Assembly (NCBI GenBank): GCA_007026445.1
Contig: VDMD01000060.1
Location: forward strand, 98,578 to 162,577
DNA: 64,000 bases
Direction of reading: 5' to 3'
From: Schizophyllum amplum
Taxonomy: Eukaryota > Basidiomycota > Agaricomycetes > Agaricales > Schizophyllaceae
The notes beneath the pieces were generated by a model. The model saw nothing but the letters and a program-made list of their open reading frames with translations. It was not told the DNA's origin and ran no database searches. Made by a program: the position numbers and the translations under genes. Below are positions 44,953 to 56,599 of this stretch, in pieces. Position 1 is the stretch's first letter, and every line of letters begins with the position of its first letter.

Positions 44953-47264
44953 ATGGCCTCCAACGTCGAAAAAGAATATGGACCCCAGGGCGACGTCGCT
45001 CGGAGCTCCTACTCCTGCAACCCCGCCCGCCGAGGATAAGAAGCGAGTACGGTAACAAGGATTTCGGCCATGAGGCCTTGAGGAGGAGAAAGCTACCTGT
45101 GAGTCCGCCCCCCTTTTGCCCGCCACGCCCTCCCGCTGACCGCGACATTCCCCCGTGCAGACGCCAAGGTGGATATGAGCACCGTACATTCGCTGTTTCA
45201 TTCTTGCTTCATTGATCGACCAACGCGTTTCTTAAATCGAGCTCAAGGCCTCTGAGAGGACTGCAGAGGACCTGTGTGTTAAAGAGAAGGTGGGCCTGGA
45301 GACTATCGTCCCTGCCGATGTTTTCACTCTGCCTCGATGCCAAGAGGCTGGTCTCTTGCTGGTCTCGACAGCGCCGAAGGGACTCGTCACTCGTCGTCTC
45401 GGACTCTTCGGTCCGAACAAGCTTGAGCGGAGCAGAATGCGTTTTCGCAGGCGTGTACTTCTTCCATCCGCTTGCAGTTCCTGAACTTCATATGGAATCA
45501 GCTCCCGTGGGTCATGGAGGCTGCTGTACTCATCACCATCGCGCTGTCCAACAGTGAAGGCCACGCCCCGGATTGGCTCGACCTCGTCGGTATCGTCTTC
45601 TTCGTTAACTCGGCCATCGGTCTACGAGGAGCGTCAACACCCTCATGGACCCCCTTGCCCCAAGGTTTGTGTTCTCTGCAACAGCATCTGGTCCGAGATC
45701 GACTCTGCCGAGCTCGTTCTCGGTGACATGGTCGTGTGCAAGATCGGCAATATCGTGCCCGCCGACTGCAATCTCACGGAGGCCATCAACTCTCAATCGA
45801 CCGGCCTGCCCTCACTGGTTAGTCCTTCCCGCAGGTCAAGAAGGCCGGTGACCATTGCTTCTCGTGTGCACTTTCATCTTTTCCTAATTTTCGTTGCTCA
45901 TCCTGTGCACAGTGGCTCTACCGGCAAGCAGGGTGAAGCTGACCTCTTTCGGTCGCGCTGCGTCGCTTGTCGGCCAGGACAGTGACACAACCAGTCACTG
46001 GTAGAACATTCTCGCCCAGATTGGCTCCTTCTGCCTGGTCTGCATCGGCATCCCCGTTGTTTACGCCGGCTTCCGCTACTCATACCGCCACCGCCTCGAC
46101 AACATCCTCATGCTCTTGATCGGTCGTATCTCCATCGCCACTGTGCTCATGGTCTTGTTCGTCACCCTCGCCGTCGGTGCCCAGCAGCTCGCCAGGCACA
46201 AGGTCATCGTCACCCATATCACTGCTATCGAGGAGTTGGCCGGTGTCACCATCTTGGTCAAGACCGCTTACCACCAACAAGCTCACCATCGACCGCTCGA
46301 CGACCAACACCTACGGCGCCTTCTCTGCCGACGATGTCATCCTCCTCGCCGCATACGCCTGCCGTACCGAGGGCCAGGACGTCACCGACATGGCTATCGT
46401 CGCTGTTCGGTCATGTCGGCTGCGCTCACGCGCTGGCATCAAGCTCCTCGACGTCAAGCCGTTCAACCCCGCCGACAAGCGCACAGAGATCAACTACCAC
46501 GAGGAAGACCACCGGCAAGCTCAAACACACCACGAAGGGCCTGACCCGCATCAAGCTGTGCATGCGCAACACGACCGAGGACCGCCTGGAGATCGAGGAC
46601 TTTGCTGTCGTGTACGAGAGACTCGACGGTGACGACCACGAGGCGGAGGGAAACCGCTTCGAGCTCATCGGCCTGCTCGCCATCGCAGAGAAGACCGGTC
46701 GCCGTCTCGGCCACATGTTTCTGGCGAATGTTCTCAAGGACGGCCCCGCGCATGGCGGCAAGCACTTTACCCTCGACGACATGTTCATAGATGCCGACGC
46801 CTTTGCTGGTGTCTTCCTCAAGCAAAAGCACGAGATCGACAAGCGCTTCCCGCGGCCACCTCTGCGCCATGACCGGTGACGATGCGTACGACACCCCCGC
46901 TCTGCCCCATGCCGACGTTGAAATCGCCTGTCGAGGGTGCCGCCGACGCTGCCCGTGGCACTACTAACAGTATCCTCACCGAGCCGGGTCTCGAGACCAT
47001 CCGCGGTCCCCGTGTCATCTTCCATCGCATGTGCAGTGACTCGGTCCACGCCTCCGCCGTCACTATCTGTATCGCGGTCTACTCCGGCATCTTCGCCTTC
47101 GCATACGAGCTCGCCTTCCCGCCGTTCATGGTCCTCATCACCGTCCTGCTCAACGACGGTATTATTATGACCCTCTACGTCGATCGTGTCTTGCCTTCGA
47201 TGACGCCGGACAGCCGGGTTTTGGCTGCAATCCTTGCCTATGCAAATCGAGGGGTGGAGGAGTA
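44953..47264 (+). pseudogene. PMA1: Plasma-membrane H+-ATPase (PMA1-type), near full-length, decayed copy 2
   Basis: The start region at 44953 (MASNVEKEYG) is followed by GNKDFGHEALRRRKLP, an intron (about 45098-45160), DAKVDMSTVHS, and LKASERTAEDLCVKEKVGLE (45240-45300). Further blocks include RRLGLFGPNKLE, LPWVMEAAVLITIALSN, LGDMVVCKIGNIVPADC, TLAVGAQQLARHKVIVTHIT, DDVILLAAYACRTEGQD, LLDVKPFNPADKRTEINYHE, GNRFELIGLLAIAEKTGR and ITVLLNDGIIMTLYVDRVLP (about 47130-47200), so the pump is represented from end to end. Damage is heavy. The phosphorylation motif DKTGT is replaced by VKTA text at 46250-46270, removing the catalytic Asp. The TGES actuator motif reads TGLPSL (45800). TGDGAND is altered to a TGDDAYD-like text, and there are many frame changes. 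Confidence 0.85.
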
Positions 47265-47410
47265 GGGAAGGGAGGAGATGGGAGAGAACAGAAGAGAGAA
47301 CAGAGGAGAGAGAAGGCAGGGAAGGAAGAGCAAGGGGCAGGAGTGAGGGAGTGAGTAGGAGGGAGGGCACAGAGAAGAGCACGGCCGTGGGCGCGAGAGG
47401 GCGTGAGTGG
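47255..47410 (+). repeat. Purine-rich tract after H+-ATPase copy 2
   Basis: A G/A-rich run (gggaagggaggagatggg...agagagaagg) directly follows the end of the ATPase text. It resembles the tract at 41005-41200, suggesting that both copies inherited it from the parental locus. Confidence 0.6.
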
Positions 47411-47837
47411 AAGCGAGTTTAAAGAGGGCCAAAGCTTGCCTCATCTTCACAACGTCCACGATATCTGCCGAACCTTGCGCGCCTACTGCAACCTCCTTGC
47501 TCTTGCTCTTCGCTCTTGCTAATATCAGTACTACCTATGAGTAACTTATAGCAGTCGTGCGACAATACCCTAACACATATTCAAGCCTTCCTGATCAGAT
47601 CGAATGCAGCGATTCCCCTGGTGCATCTCACGCCCCCGTCTCTCGCCGCTACCTTCGACGACATGCCTGCCCTCATCGAGTCACCTGCCCGCCTGCAAGG
47701 TCGTCCTGAAGACCGTGCAGGGTAGGAACACACACTCACGCAAAAGCAAGCGCTGCCAATGGAATTGACTGGGCAAACTGCGTGATCTTAGCGTACGCAC
47801 GGCCGCACAGGTACCCGCACTGATCACAAAAAGCGAG
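47411..47837. other. Gap after H+-ATPase copy 2
   Basis: About 430 bases with no recognisable coding sequence or motif. Confidence 0.35.
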
Positions 47838-48022
47838 GAGGTGGTGTCAGGTGACCTCAGGATTTCGGGTCCGAGGCAGGTCACCTCAGGTAGCCTGAGG
47901 TCCTGTGGGGCACCTTGAAGCCACCCAAGGTGTCCTAGCACGTCCTAGCACAGTTGCTCGCCATTCAGGTGACGTGAGATCACCCAATATAGCCTCAGGC
48001 TGCCTATAAGCTCTGAGGCAAT
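47838..48022. repeat. CCTCAGG-rich repeat with inverted and direct words
   Basis: The words caggtgacctcagg, aggtcacctcagg, tagcctgagg, gcctcaggctgcc and ctctgaggca, and a tandem tcctagcacg/tcctagcac, crowd into 185 bases. The first two include a palindromic ggtgacc/ggtcacc core. Similar words occur at 44085-44190. It may be a remnant of an LTR or MITE. Confidence 0.4.
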
Positions 48023-50298
48023 GAAAGCAACATACTGTATTCAAGCACTATAGATGTATACAATATATGACATTGAGTACGTCCACCCGCGCCGCGAGCA
48101 CCTGGTGCTGCGTCAAGCATATCCGTGCTGTATAAACTGTCAGCGAGTTCTGCGTTGCATACGCGCACGGCGCTTGAGCTCGCCAGTCAGCACAAAAAAT
48201 GATGTCACATATACACGCTTACTGTATGGTGAATGCCGAGTCTGCGACGCGCTGATATGCATAGGTTCAGCGTCACATGGCGCGTCAATAACGCGAGTGC
48301 GTCCTGCGCGGCTGCGCCTGTCTGCGCGCGGATGGACGGCGCAATCGAGGCGGAAGGGACCATGCGCGTTGTGCGGATGCAGATGCACATTCGAGCTCAG
48401 CGTGTCAGGGAGCTTTGCGTGCCAAGGCCGTGGCACACTGTTGTAGTCCCTGCACGTGCAACGTTAGCTATCTTTGCAGTATTGGGAGAACGTCGGGGGT
48501 AGTGCGCTGGTCTCCGTGGCGAGCTGAAGACGGCGAGAGCAAGCGTTGGTGAGTTAGGAATGAAATGACTAACGAATCCTTTACCACCTGGCTCGCAGAG
48601 CGTTTTCAAGCCACCTATAAAAGTGCAACCAATCCCTTTTACGTGATATTTAGTCATTCGACGTAACGTCATTGCGCGAATTTCGCCAACTAACCGAATC
48701 ATACCGATTCCTTCAGCGTGCCCGCTTCCCAGCCTACGGTCTTGCGAAGGGTTCGGTCGTCTGCTTGGTAAAAGAACAACACCCCCAAAAAGGAAAGGAA
48801 AGGAACAAAAGGGACGTTGGTGTTAAGCGAGCCAAAACCGGCCACCCCGTAATTCCGAAGACGGGTGCGAACCTCCAAGACTTGCGAATTCAGACCTTAG
48901 AACTGAAGAACCTGAACGATAAAGACGAGCGTCAGAGGTAAAAACGTTCGTCTACAGAAGCGAGACTTCGGTCGTCTCCCGCGGCGTTTGCCGGTGCGTC
49001 AAACTTTTCGATGTTTGGTACTGAGTCATATACCATAACATGAAGACCGCATTTAAAGCTGCCTTGTTTAGCAATCACCTAACCGAAGCTGCCGCTCGTT
49101 GTACAAGGCGTCCCGAGACTACTGTATTGACCGTGCGTCAGGCGACGTCGTCGGCGCATTGCGTGACGTTGCTCGGCTTTTGCCGGCAAGAACGAGACGC
49201 TCTATTTGGATGTTTGTGGAATCAAGCTGGGCATAAAAAGTCGCTGGAGTATGGCATAGAGTGGTTGACGTGGTGTATGTACATGATATGTAGAAGGTGA
49301 GATGATGTTGACGCGTTGTCACAGAGGAGAGAGGGGGGTGCTTCAGCTCACGTGACCGCGTACGAAATTTTCTGATCTCGTGACTTGTCGTCATTGCGCG
49401 TGGTTCGCAGGCCACCTGTTTCTCGTCCTGCCATCACGGACTTGTGGTTCGCATTGCGCTGTGCGCATGTGGGCTACGGGTTGAAGTGTTTGACAGTCGC
49501 GCTGATTGCGTGTCGGTACAGGGTCGTTCCTGATTCAGACTCAGCTCACAGTACGTATCCAGTTATCTCCGCGGAACACTGAACGCCAGGTGTGGAGTAG
49601 GCGTTGCGTAGCCGCCCTCTAAGGTCTCGCCTATGCCTACGCGTAGCGCGCGTGCGTTGCGAAGCGCCCGCAGTCTTCTGCTGCATCTTCAGACACTCAT
49701 CCTAGAGCTTATTTGCAGACCGACAACCATTGAAGCGCGCGGTGTTAACGACGCGCCCCCGGTGACGAGCTTGAGGAGAGCATGGGTACGTCGTCCCAGC
49801 CTCTCATCGCGGTCTATCTTGATTCTCTACGCAGCTCTGAGATAAAGCAACATTTTTCTTGGTTTATACTTGTTGTATAGCTCAGGTCATTGCCATTTTC
49901 GTTTGGTGCTCTCCGTAGTATCTTTAACAGCACACTTCGCCAGTGGCGTGTAGTAGGCTTGTTGTAGAAAAATGAAAATAATGTTTTTTTTCCATTGAAG
50001 TGAACAATTGCGAATCGGCTTCGGGACAACGGACAGCGCTCGAGCTATGGCGAGGATGAAAACACAGAACACGTTTGCCTGATTGTGAGTGATGGGTCGC
50101 TGTAGGTCAGTCTAAATCGACTGCGTTTGAAGGTCACCGACGCGTACTGAACAACGCAGTACTTCGCAGAGGTAGCTATTTCTCAGTCGATTTGGCGCGT
50201 TTTAGGCCATGGGACTTCTCGCTGGGACTGTGGCGTGTTGAAGTTGTCAATTATAGAATAGGAAAGGGAGCAGCCCGACTCGGTATAACGCTGTATCT
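48023..50298. other. Long stretch without a supported gene
   Basis: About 2.3 kb. Open frames at 48054-48446, 48140-48436, 48672-48941 and 49040-49300 have no motif and mostly no good start. The Lys-rich one at 48672 opens with TTG and looks incidental. The base composition becomes less G+C-rich from here rightwards. Confidence 0.35.
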
Positions 50299-51519
50299 TC
50301 ATATGTACGTAATGGAGAATGAGATTCTGTCTGCACGGACAACTTCGTTTGCTTGGTGTACTACGTGAGCGAGCGCGACACCCATATTGTCGTCGCATCC
50401 ATATGGTGATATGACTTCGATTAAAAGTTGTACTTTGTCGGGAAGTGCAGTCGACAGCCATTCGTCCCAGCGTACGGCCCCGTGAAGACCGTAGGCTTTG
50501 CGAAACACATTCCAAGAGTAGTTCCCATGCTGAAATGCGCGGAGGATAGTATGTGCTGACAGTACGATGTGTACAGCACGCAGAGCAGGCGTCAGTCGTC
50601 CTGCTAGGAAGCATCGCACGAAGTCCGCTAAGGCAGCCCAAATTTCGCTTAGGTCGTTTCTGAGCTCTTGGGAGCTGTCGATGAAAAGGTCTGTAAGACG
50701 AGGGAGCGGCAGATGCGTGGATGTATCTATGTGAAGTTAGATTTAGCTTTTTGGAAAATGTAGGAGCTGACCTGGCTTTCCGTGCCATTGGTAGTCAGCC
50801 ATCGATAAATCCCGTATGGTCGGCGCGACGGCATCGACTGCTGTACACATGTCTTCCCAGGTGCAGAAGCATGGCAAAACGAGTGTCTTCACGCGGTTTG
50901 AATGTACGGCAATCGATTCCATGACAAGAAGGCCCACGTCGAAGGGCTGCCCGTCCCCAATAACTAGTTCTGATAGTTTGAGAGCCTGTGCGGTCTTGGG
51001 TCCGTACGACCCCGACGGTGCGACCTTTGGAAAAGTCAGTCGTAGCGACTTGAGTGACGGAGGCGCGCATTTCAGGCCTTGGTGTAACGAGGAGGCGAGC
51101 GGTACGTTGATTTTGAGGTCGGCTTGCTTTAGTTTGGGTAGTTTGCGAAGTAAGAGGCCGATGTCCGCTGCGTATGTGTCGGCGCCGTCGTCATCTGTAT
51201 GCCATTGCAAGTAGATGACTTTCTTCAATGTCGGTATGGGGCGTGGATGGTGATTGGTTAGAAGCCGAAGGAATCGTATCTTGGTGGCGTATACTGGAAA
51301 GGCGTGTAGGAAGTCGAGGTCGCGCTGTTTTCGAATGCTGAAGTCGTCGTAGAGTATGCGAATAGCAGCTTCGCGTGAGGCGCCACTTGTACGTGTGAGC
51401 GTCCGTAAGCTGTCGTCGTCGCAGTTTGCGGCAATTATCTCCAATAGTTCCAGCGCCAATTTGTTGAGCACTGCAACAGAAGTTAATACAGGGGATGTCG
51501 ATCAGGGATTGGATGTACT
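50299..51519 (-). CDS. F-box-like protein with leucine-rich C-terminal part
   Basis: The main exon (51470 to about 50772) encodes LNKLALELLEIIAANCDDDS and LRTLTRTSGASREAAIRILY, an F-box-like helical start, then spaced hydrophobic and Leu repeats (PSLKSLRLTFPKVAPSG, KLSELVIGDGQPFDV, VKTLVLPCFCTWEDM). After GKPG an intron of about 45 bases (donor GTCAGC is weak) leads to STHLPLPRLTDLFIDS and a C-terminus ending at 50299. The text is unbroken, so the gene looks intact at about 385 residues. F-box proteins select substrates for SCF ubiquitin ligases; the substrate is unknown. The frame at 51471 begins after an acceptor (TTGCAG) with TG, and the preceding exon ends in A at 51519, so the initiating ATG may be split by a 48-base intron (51471-51518). 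Confidence 0.6.
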
Positions 51520-51585
51520 GGTTCAGCTTTGTCTCGGGCCGTCTGGCTGGGATCTCTACTGTAGTGGGACATTTCCGTCCACCTC

Positions 51586-51593
51586 TTTATATA
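51586..51593 (-). promoter_or_regulatory. TATA box of the F-box-like gene
   Basis: TATATAAA on the minus strand, 67 bases upstream of the proposed split ATG (A at 51519). Confidence 0.55.
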
Positions 51594-52066
51594 TGATGAT
51601 GTGTCTCACGTTTTTCTTTTTGGCCCGCGTGCTGGCGATTGCCGTGGGTTGTTCCGGACGTTGAGGGGTCTTATCCGCATCGCTACTGGTACATGCCGCA
51701 TGTACATGGCTTAAACTGCGGGTAAGTAAGTACAATCGGTCTAATGTAATGTTCCGCCGGGGTGGGGGGGGAGGGGGAAGAGAAGGGAGAAAGGGGAAGA
51801 AATAGGGGTGTCTATGATGGGGTGCGAGCATTGTAGCAAGCATAGTTCATAACTATGTACGACGATTTTGGGTGGGGTGATAGTTGTGCGGAAGACTTTA
51901 ACAATCCTCAGTATCTAACGGTTTGACGCGAGATGATGTTAGTCGGACGTGCTTCGCTTCACATCTCTTTGTCTTGTCTTTGAAACCGTCTGGCAGATTT
52001 CCTCTGCTACTGCGTTTGAGTCGTACGATGTCCAGCTGCGGACAACATTAGTAAAGCAGTGAATGT
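51594..52066. other. Gap between the F-box-like and nucleotidyltransferase-like genes
   Basis: About 470 bases. It contains a G-rich run (51760-51800, ggggtggggggggaggggg) and no coding signal. Confidence 0.4.
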
Positions 52067-53355
52067 TTATTTGACGAAAGGGACTCGCCACTCTGTGGTG
52101 GTGCCGATGGCGGCAACCAAGTCACGGAACGCCTTTCTGATAGAAACGTCTGCGAACGTGTATCCGATAGTATCGGGATGATGGGCCGCGAGCGGGTGCT
52201 CCTTCAAATATCTCACAATGACACGAGCGTCTTCGTTGTAGGCGTGCGCTGCGAGGGTGTGTGTAGCATTGAAGCGCAGGGTCCATGATTGCCACATGAC
52301 GTCGTCTTTCTCCTGTTCGCTGTGCATCACAAGTCATCGTCAGTAACGGGCAATGACCATTATTCGTTGGCCCACGTACCTGTCTCGCTGTAGCGCCAAT
52401 ACCCAAGTCATATCATCCCCTACAAATCTGTAAGATCGACCGAACTCGCGTTTGTTGTTTCCGCTCTCAGCGGCAGAAATCTGAGTGTTGATGGTGAATC
52501 CACGCTGGTGATACTTCTGTATCCCGGCGTCGATTTTGGGACTTGAAGGCCAGAGACGGAGTGACCGATTGTTTGCGAACGTTTCCCTTGGATATAGGGA
52601 AACCGCGCCTGCGTGGGTAATCATGTTCATGACGGCGGCTGGATGAATAGTTAATTTCGTCTGTTATGCTGTTTGGAAAGACGTACTCGAGTGAAATCCT
52701 AGAATGATATCCACAGGACTTGTTCTGGCAGTGATGAGTTGAATGATCGTAGATGGTTCTGAAATCTTGACGAAATTGAATGCGCCTGCAATGCCTTCTC
52801 CAGGGTACATAGCAGCGTCTTTGTCGTCCCGCGTGAGTGTGGGATGCATCGCCAGTGCCGTGTGAAAGTCCGGCGATTGGGTGAGTCGCTTGCGGTATTC
52901 ATAGCCACAGGATACGAGGAAGTTCGAAGCCTCCGCCGCACTGCGGTGAGACACGTATACGTCTAAATCGCTGGGAGTGAATGGCAGGCGGCCCATGAAC
53001 TGTAAGGCGAACGATCCAGAGATAACTAAACCAGTTGATCTCTGCATTTGACGGAAACCCGCCACCTCGCCTTTGGAGAAATAGCGCGAGAGCGCCCGGT
53101 TGAGATCGTACGCGCGTTGATAAAAGTCCCGGCATTGATTGTAAGTCGTCCTACTCGCCGCCGCGTACTGCGCGATATCCTGGGGGTTCAGGCAAGAGAA
53201 GATAGCGTCGTCGCAGGTGCTAGGCCTATGGATTGCAAGTTACTCTCTGGGGTTGTCTGTCGTAGAACACGGTAGAGAACAACTTACAACAGCATAGCTC
53301 CACAGAGGGCAAGATCGGAGGGGAGTTCTTTTGGGAGAGAGTGTGTGCGTGGGCA
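52067..53355 (-). CDS. Nucleotidyltransferase-fold protein with F-box-like N-terminus (agaric family)
   Basis: The 5' exon near 53290-53340 reads LPKELPSDLALCGAML and joins through a GTAAGT intron to CDDAIFSCLNPQDIAQYAAA, SRTTYNQCRDFYQRAYDLNR, an F-box-like helix set. The following exon carries TGLVISGSFALQFMGRLPF, TPSDLDVYV (52960-53040). The GS plus D-x-D spacing is typical of the nucleotidyltransferase (pol beta) fold. Then come FNFVKISEPSTIIQLITAR and PVDIILGFHSS (about 52690-52790), MNMITHAGAVSLYPRETFAN (52570-52630) and later exons to a stop at 52067. I recognise the overall type as a common agaric-specific family of unknown role. The start codon is uncertain. No stops interrupt the exons, so it is probably intact. 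Confidence 0.55.
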
Positions 53356-53509
53356 TTGCGTTTGGTTTTATTGTGCGACCAGAAGTACTCCAATTCAGCG
53401 TAAATTAATTGAATCCGCTCGGTCATTATTCGCTGGCATCTTTGACTTGTGAGCCAGCACTGTCCAGGCTGTTTATCCTGTGTTTGGCTACGTCCCGGCG
53501 ATTGCATGC

Positions 53510-54940
53510 CATGGCCTCGGTCAGCGGTATTCTGGCCCTTCTGGCAAGTCTAGCCAACCTGAAAGAGATGTCGGACTGAGACAGAGCAACCCAGACTGCC
53601 TGTCTGAGGATGGTCCCGGTTCCAAGGTCGGCGGCTAGAGCTCGTCAAAAATGCCTCTTTTACCTGTGTCTCGGAATATCTATCTCGTGTTACGTGGACG
53701 CGCGCGGGGGGGTGTGTGCGTCCGTGTGTAACGACTCGCCTTCGTCTTTGGCCTTGCTAAACACTCAGCAGCGCTTTGATTCGCTGTGATCCAATCGAAG
53801 CCGTTTGATGTTTATTGGCTGGTATCTGTCTGTTTTGTTTTGTACGACGATTATCTGTGCAGCCTGTTCACCTCCCGTTCATTGAAGTCTCGGGTAATCT
53901 GACGTCATGGTCTGTTTGAGTAAGTTTTACATTGAAAGAAATGCTCGACTGAGACAGACCAGTCGAGATTGTCTGTTTGGGTGTGCCATGGGTTGCAGAT
54001 TTAGCAGCTAAGGTCCGTCGGGGCGTAGAAATGGCACCATAGCTCTGTATCTATACGCCTTCGTGAAGTGTAATGCTGCATCCGAGTGACCGTCGTCGCT
54101 CCGGATCGCTTACGGGAATGTGACACAGAGTATAACAGCGCTTTAGGTAAGACAATACTGGTTGCACCGAAGGTCCCAGGTGACGGCCGGTACAGTGTAC
54201 GTCAATGTGCTGTGTTCTATGGTGCTGGGAGTACGGTTGGTTTTAGTCTGCGGTCGTTGCCGCCTTTGAGCTTATTTTGAATACCTTCAATGCCATCGGC
54301 GAGAAAAAATGGCCATGATTGGCTTGACTGAGATACATTGCCGACATTGTTCGTGCTATTGTCTGCCTGTTTGACCTGCATCATTTGGTGTCTAACGGCG
54401 CAGTCAGTCATCGCTCAGTGTCAGCCAGGGAAGTAGGAATGGCGAAGGTACATGAGTAATAAGTAGAAGTAGTACAAGGGCAGCGGAGGGTGTATGAACG
54501 CTGAGATGCGACGACTGAGGGAGCCCGGAGGGTCAGAAAAGAGTCACCACGTAGCGTGAAGCTGCATACCTGAGGGAGCAGGTCAGAACGAAGTCGCCAG
54601 AGACCTCCTGGGTGGATCCCTCGCGGTGTAACTAAGGCGCGTGTCTCAGCGCGGAAGATGTCAACGTGTCAGACAATGGACGTGGGTCCACTGTCTACCG
54701 ACGGAGGTGCGACGCGTTCGTAACGCGGGTCGCCGAAGCGCCGGGGCGCGTAAGCAAGGGGCGCGGCGGGTTCGCGGTGTCGTCGGCATAGTCAGACTCG
54801 TGTAAATATAATTTAGATATAATTAATGTAATGATTCCGAGCTCTCGACTGATTCTGATATTTGTGGCACATGGATGGGACGAAATATATTATCGTACGT
54901 AGTATCGAGCTATTCGCGGTCGCGGAAATGACAGAGTGAA
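53510..54940. repeat. Gene-free stretch with three diverged copies of a short repeat
   Basis: A word of the type gaaagaaatgctcgactgag, continuing acaga...gactgtctgt, occurs at about 53560 and 53932, and in weaker form at about 54320-54380. The interval is otherwise non-coding. A strongly A+T-rich patch lies at 54800-54835 (aaatataatttagatataat). I see no gene in this 1.4 kb. Confidence 0.4.
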
Positions 54941-56160
54941 CTAATCGTCTTTGACCTCGGTTTCTACGGTGTCCACCTCCTCGTCGGAGTCATCATGATA
55001 ACGTTTGCTTCTCTTGGGAGGCTGGCCCAAGGCTCCATCGAAGGTAATGTTCCCGTGCTTAAGGGTCGAAGTTGCCGGGGACGATGCCTTAGCCGAGATG
55101 TTCAACCCCTCCAATACCGCAGTTGCGCTGGCAGCCTGGCGTTCTGTGTTAGAGTTGTGGTCTAAGCAGCGATAACAATAATGTACCTCGGTCAAGCTGG
55201 TATCCATGACCGCAATAGCGCGCAAGACGTGCAGAAACTTCCACTGCGTCGCTTTACCACGGGGCATAGGGACGAGCGCGAAAGCGAGCTTGCACGTCAC
55301 GATGTCACCGATCTTCACTGCGGCCGGCGTGCAGTGCAAATAGCTGACAAGCTTGTTAAAATAAACGGTGTGAGGAGAGAGTGTTGGCTTACCGCGGTCT
55401 GTCCTCCGTCGGATCTTCGCTGTATGCCACGTAGCTGACTTGGTTGAGCTTGGTGTGCACGAACTCTGGCGACGAACGTTCGGCAAGGTATCCACGCGGG
55501 TCAACGTCGTTGTCGAACTCCGTGATGTCCTCTTCGTTGACGTCGTGCCCGCTTGAGAAATAGCGATTGCTGATATCGATGGAGTACCCGTCGTCCAGGG
55601 CGAAATTGTCGACATCGGCAACAGCCCCGGTGACTGAGCGCTTGAAGACTTCGCGTATCCCGTGGATGTCGCTTAAGGCGGACTCGAACATAGGCAAGCC
55701 TAACCCGGTAAGCTTGATGGCTTGTCGGATGTATCGCTCCCGCCCGGGACTGAGACGAGTGTTAGGTGAGGTAAAAGGGAGTATGTCAAGCTTACGGTAA
55801 ACGTTTTTCAATGGGCGGCAGATCCGTCTTGAGGACGACGCCGGTGATCTCCAAGATCAGCTCGGATTCTCCATCACCCTTTTCCACGGCGGCTCTCGAG
55901 CGTCCGCGCTCGGTTGCGACTACTTTGACGCGGCTAGGTGGGGCCGAGCTCTGATTCATGTTCAATACTGTGACAGTCATAATGAAGTGAAGACTGACCG
56001 TGAAGAGAACACCTAAAGTGTTAGAGGGGGCTGCATCCACTCGAGACGCGGTCACCCAGGCCAGTCTCTCCCCTGCAATGGTAATCAGCGACGAACGAAT
56101 AACTCTATGGCCTCGCTCACTCGCAGCGTCGACGTCGTAGCACTTAGGAAAGATTGCCAT
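54941..56160 (-). CDS. Agaric-specific protein of unknown function
   Basis: ATG at 56160 (MAIFPKCYDVDAASERGH). Exons then give SLITIAGERLAWVTASRVDA, RVKVVATERGRSR, SELILEITGVVLKTDLPPIE, RLSPGRERYIRQAIKLTGLG (about 55720-55760), SALSDIHGIREVFKRSVT, NRYFSSGHDVNEEDITEFD and VHTKLNQVSYVAYSEDP. After an intron comes VKIGDIVTCKLAFALVPMPR, TQWKFLHVLRAIAVMDTS (55200-55320), and the last exon is TAVLEGLNISAKASSPAT with a nuclear-type basic patch PPKRSKRYHDDSDEE and a stop at 54941. The GDIV...LRAIAVMD block is one I have seen in many agaric proteins of unknown role. All exons are open, so the gene looks intact. Confidence 0.55.
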
Positions 56161-56216
56161 TGAAGGTTGAGTTGAAGAGTATGTGTAGTGGGTGTTTTGT
56201 GGCATGTTATTTTGTG

Positions 56217-56226
56217 TATATATATA
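56217..56226 (-). promoter_or_regulatory. TATA box of the agaric-specific gene
   Basis: TATATATATA, 57 bases upstream of the ATG at 56160, in a locally A+T-rich context. Confidence 0.6.
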
Positions 56227-56599
56227 CAAAGGGCCAGCCCAGCCACGATGAGGGGATGAACGTGTCGACCGATTGTCCTGAAGGTTCGTCCTTCGTACGC
56301 GTTTACGTCACTGTCTCTGAAAGATTCCGCTGCTGTTCTAGATCGTCGGATGCGGCGTCGACCGCGCCTGGTCTCGAATGTGCGGCAGTGCCAGTGAGGA
56401 TCCGGAGAGACTGTCTTTTTTTCCGCAGCACACGCGACATCTGCGTTCCCGTCCCGTCGCAAGTATTCGTGACCTTCGGCTGTTCCGTACAGTGTGATCT
56501 GAGACATCTGAAAGTTTCGGGTTTTTGTTTGAGGCCGGTGGTCCAGGCTGAATGAACAAAAGTCTGAGATAAAGTTGATGCGGTACGCGCGGGTGAGTC

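Noticed and set aside
46426..47382. A 318-codon minus-strand open frame
   Set aside because: It is antisense to H+-ATPase copy 2 and begins in the purine-rich tract; a shadow frame.
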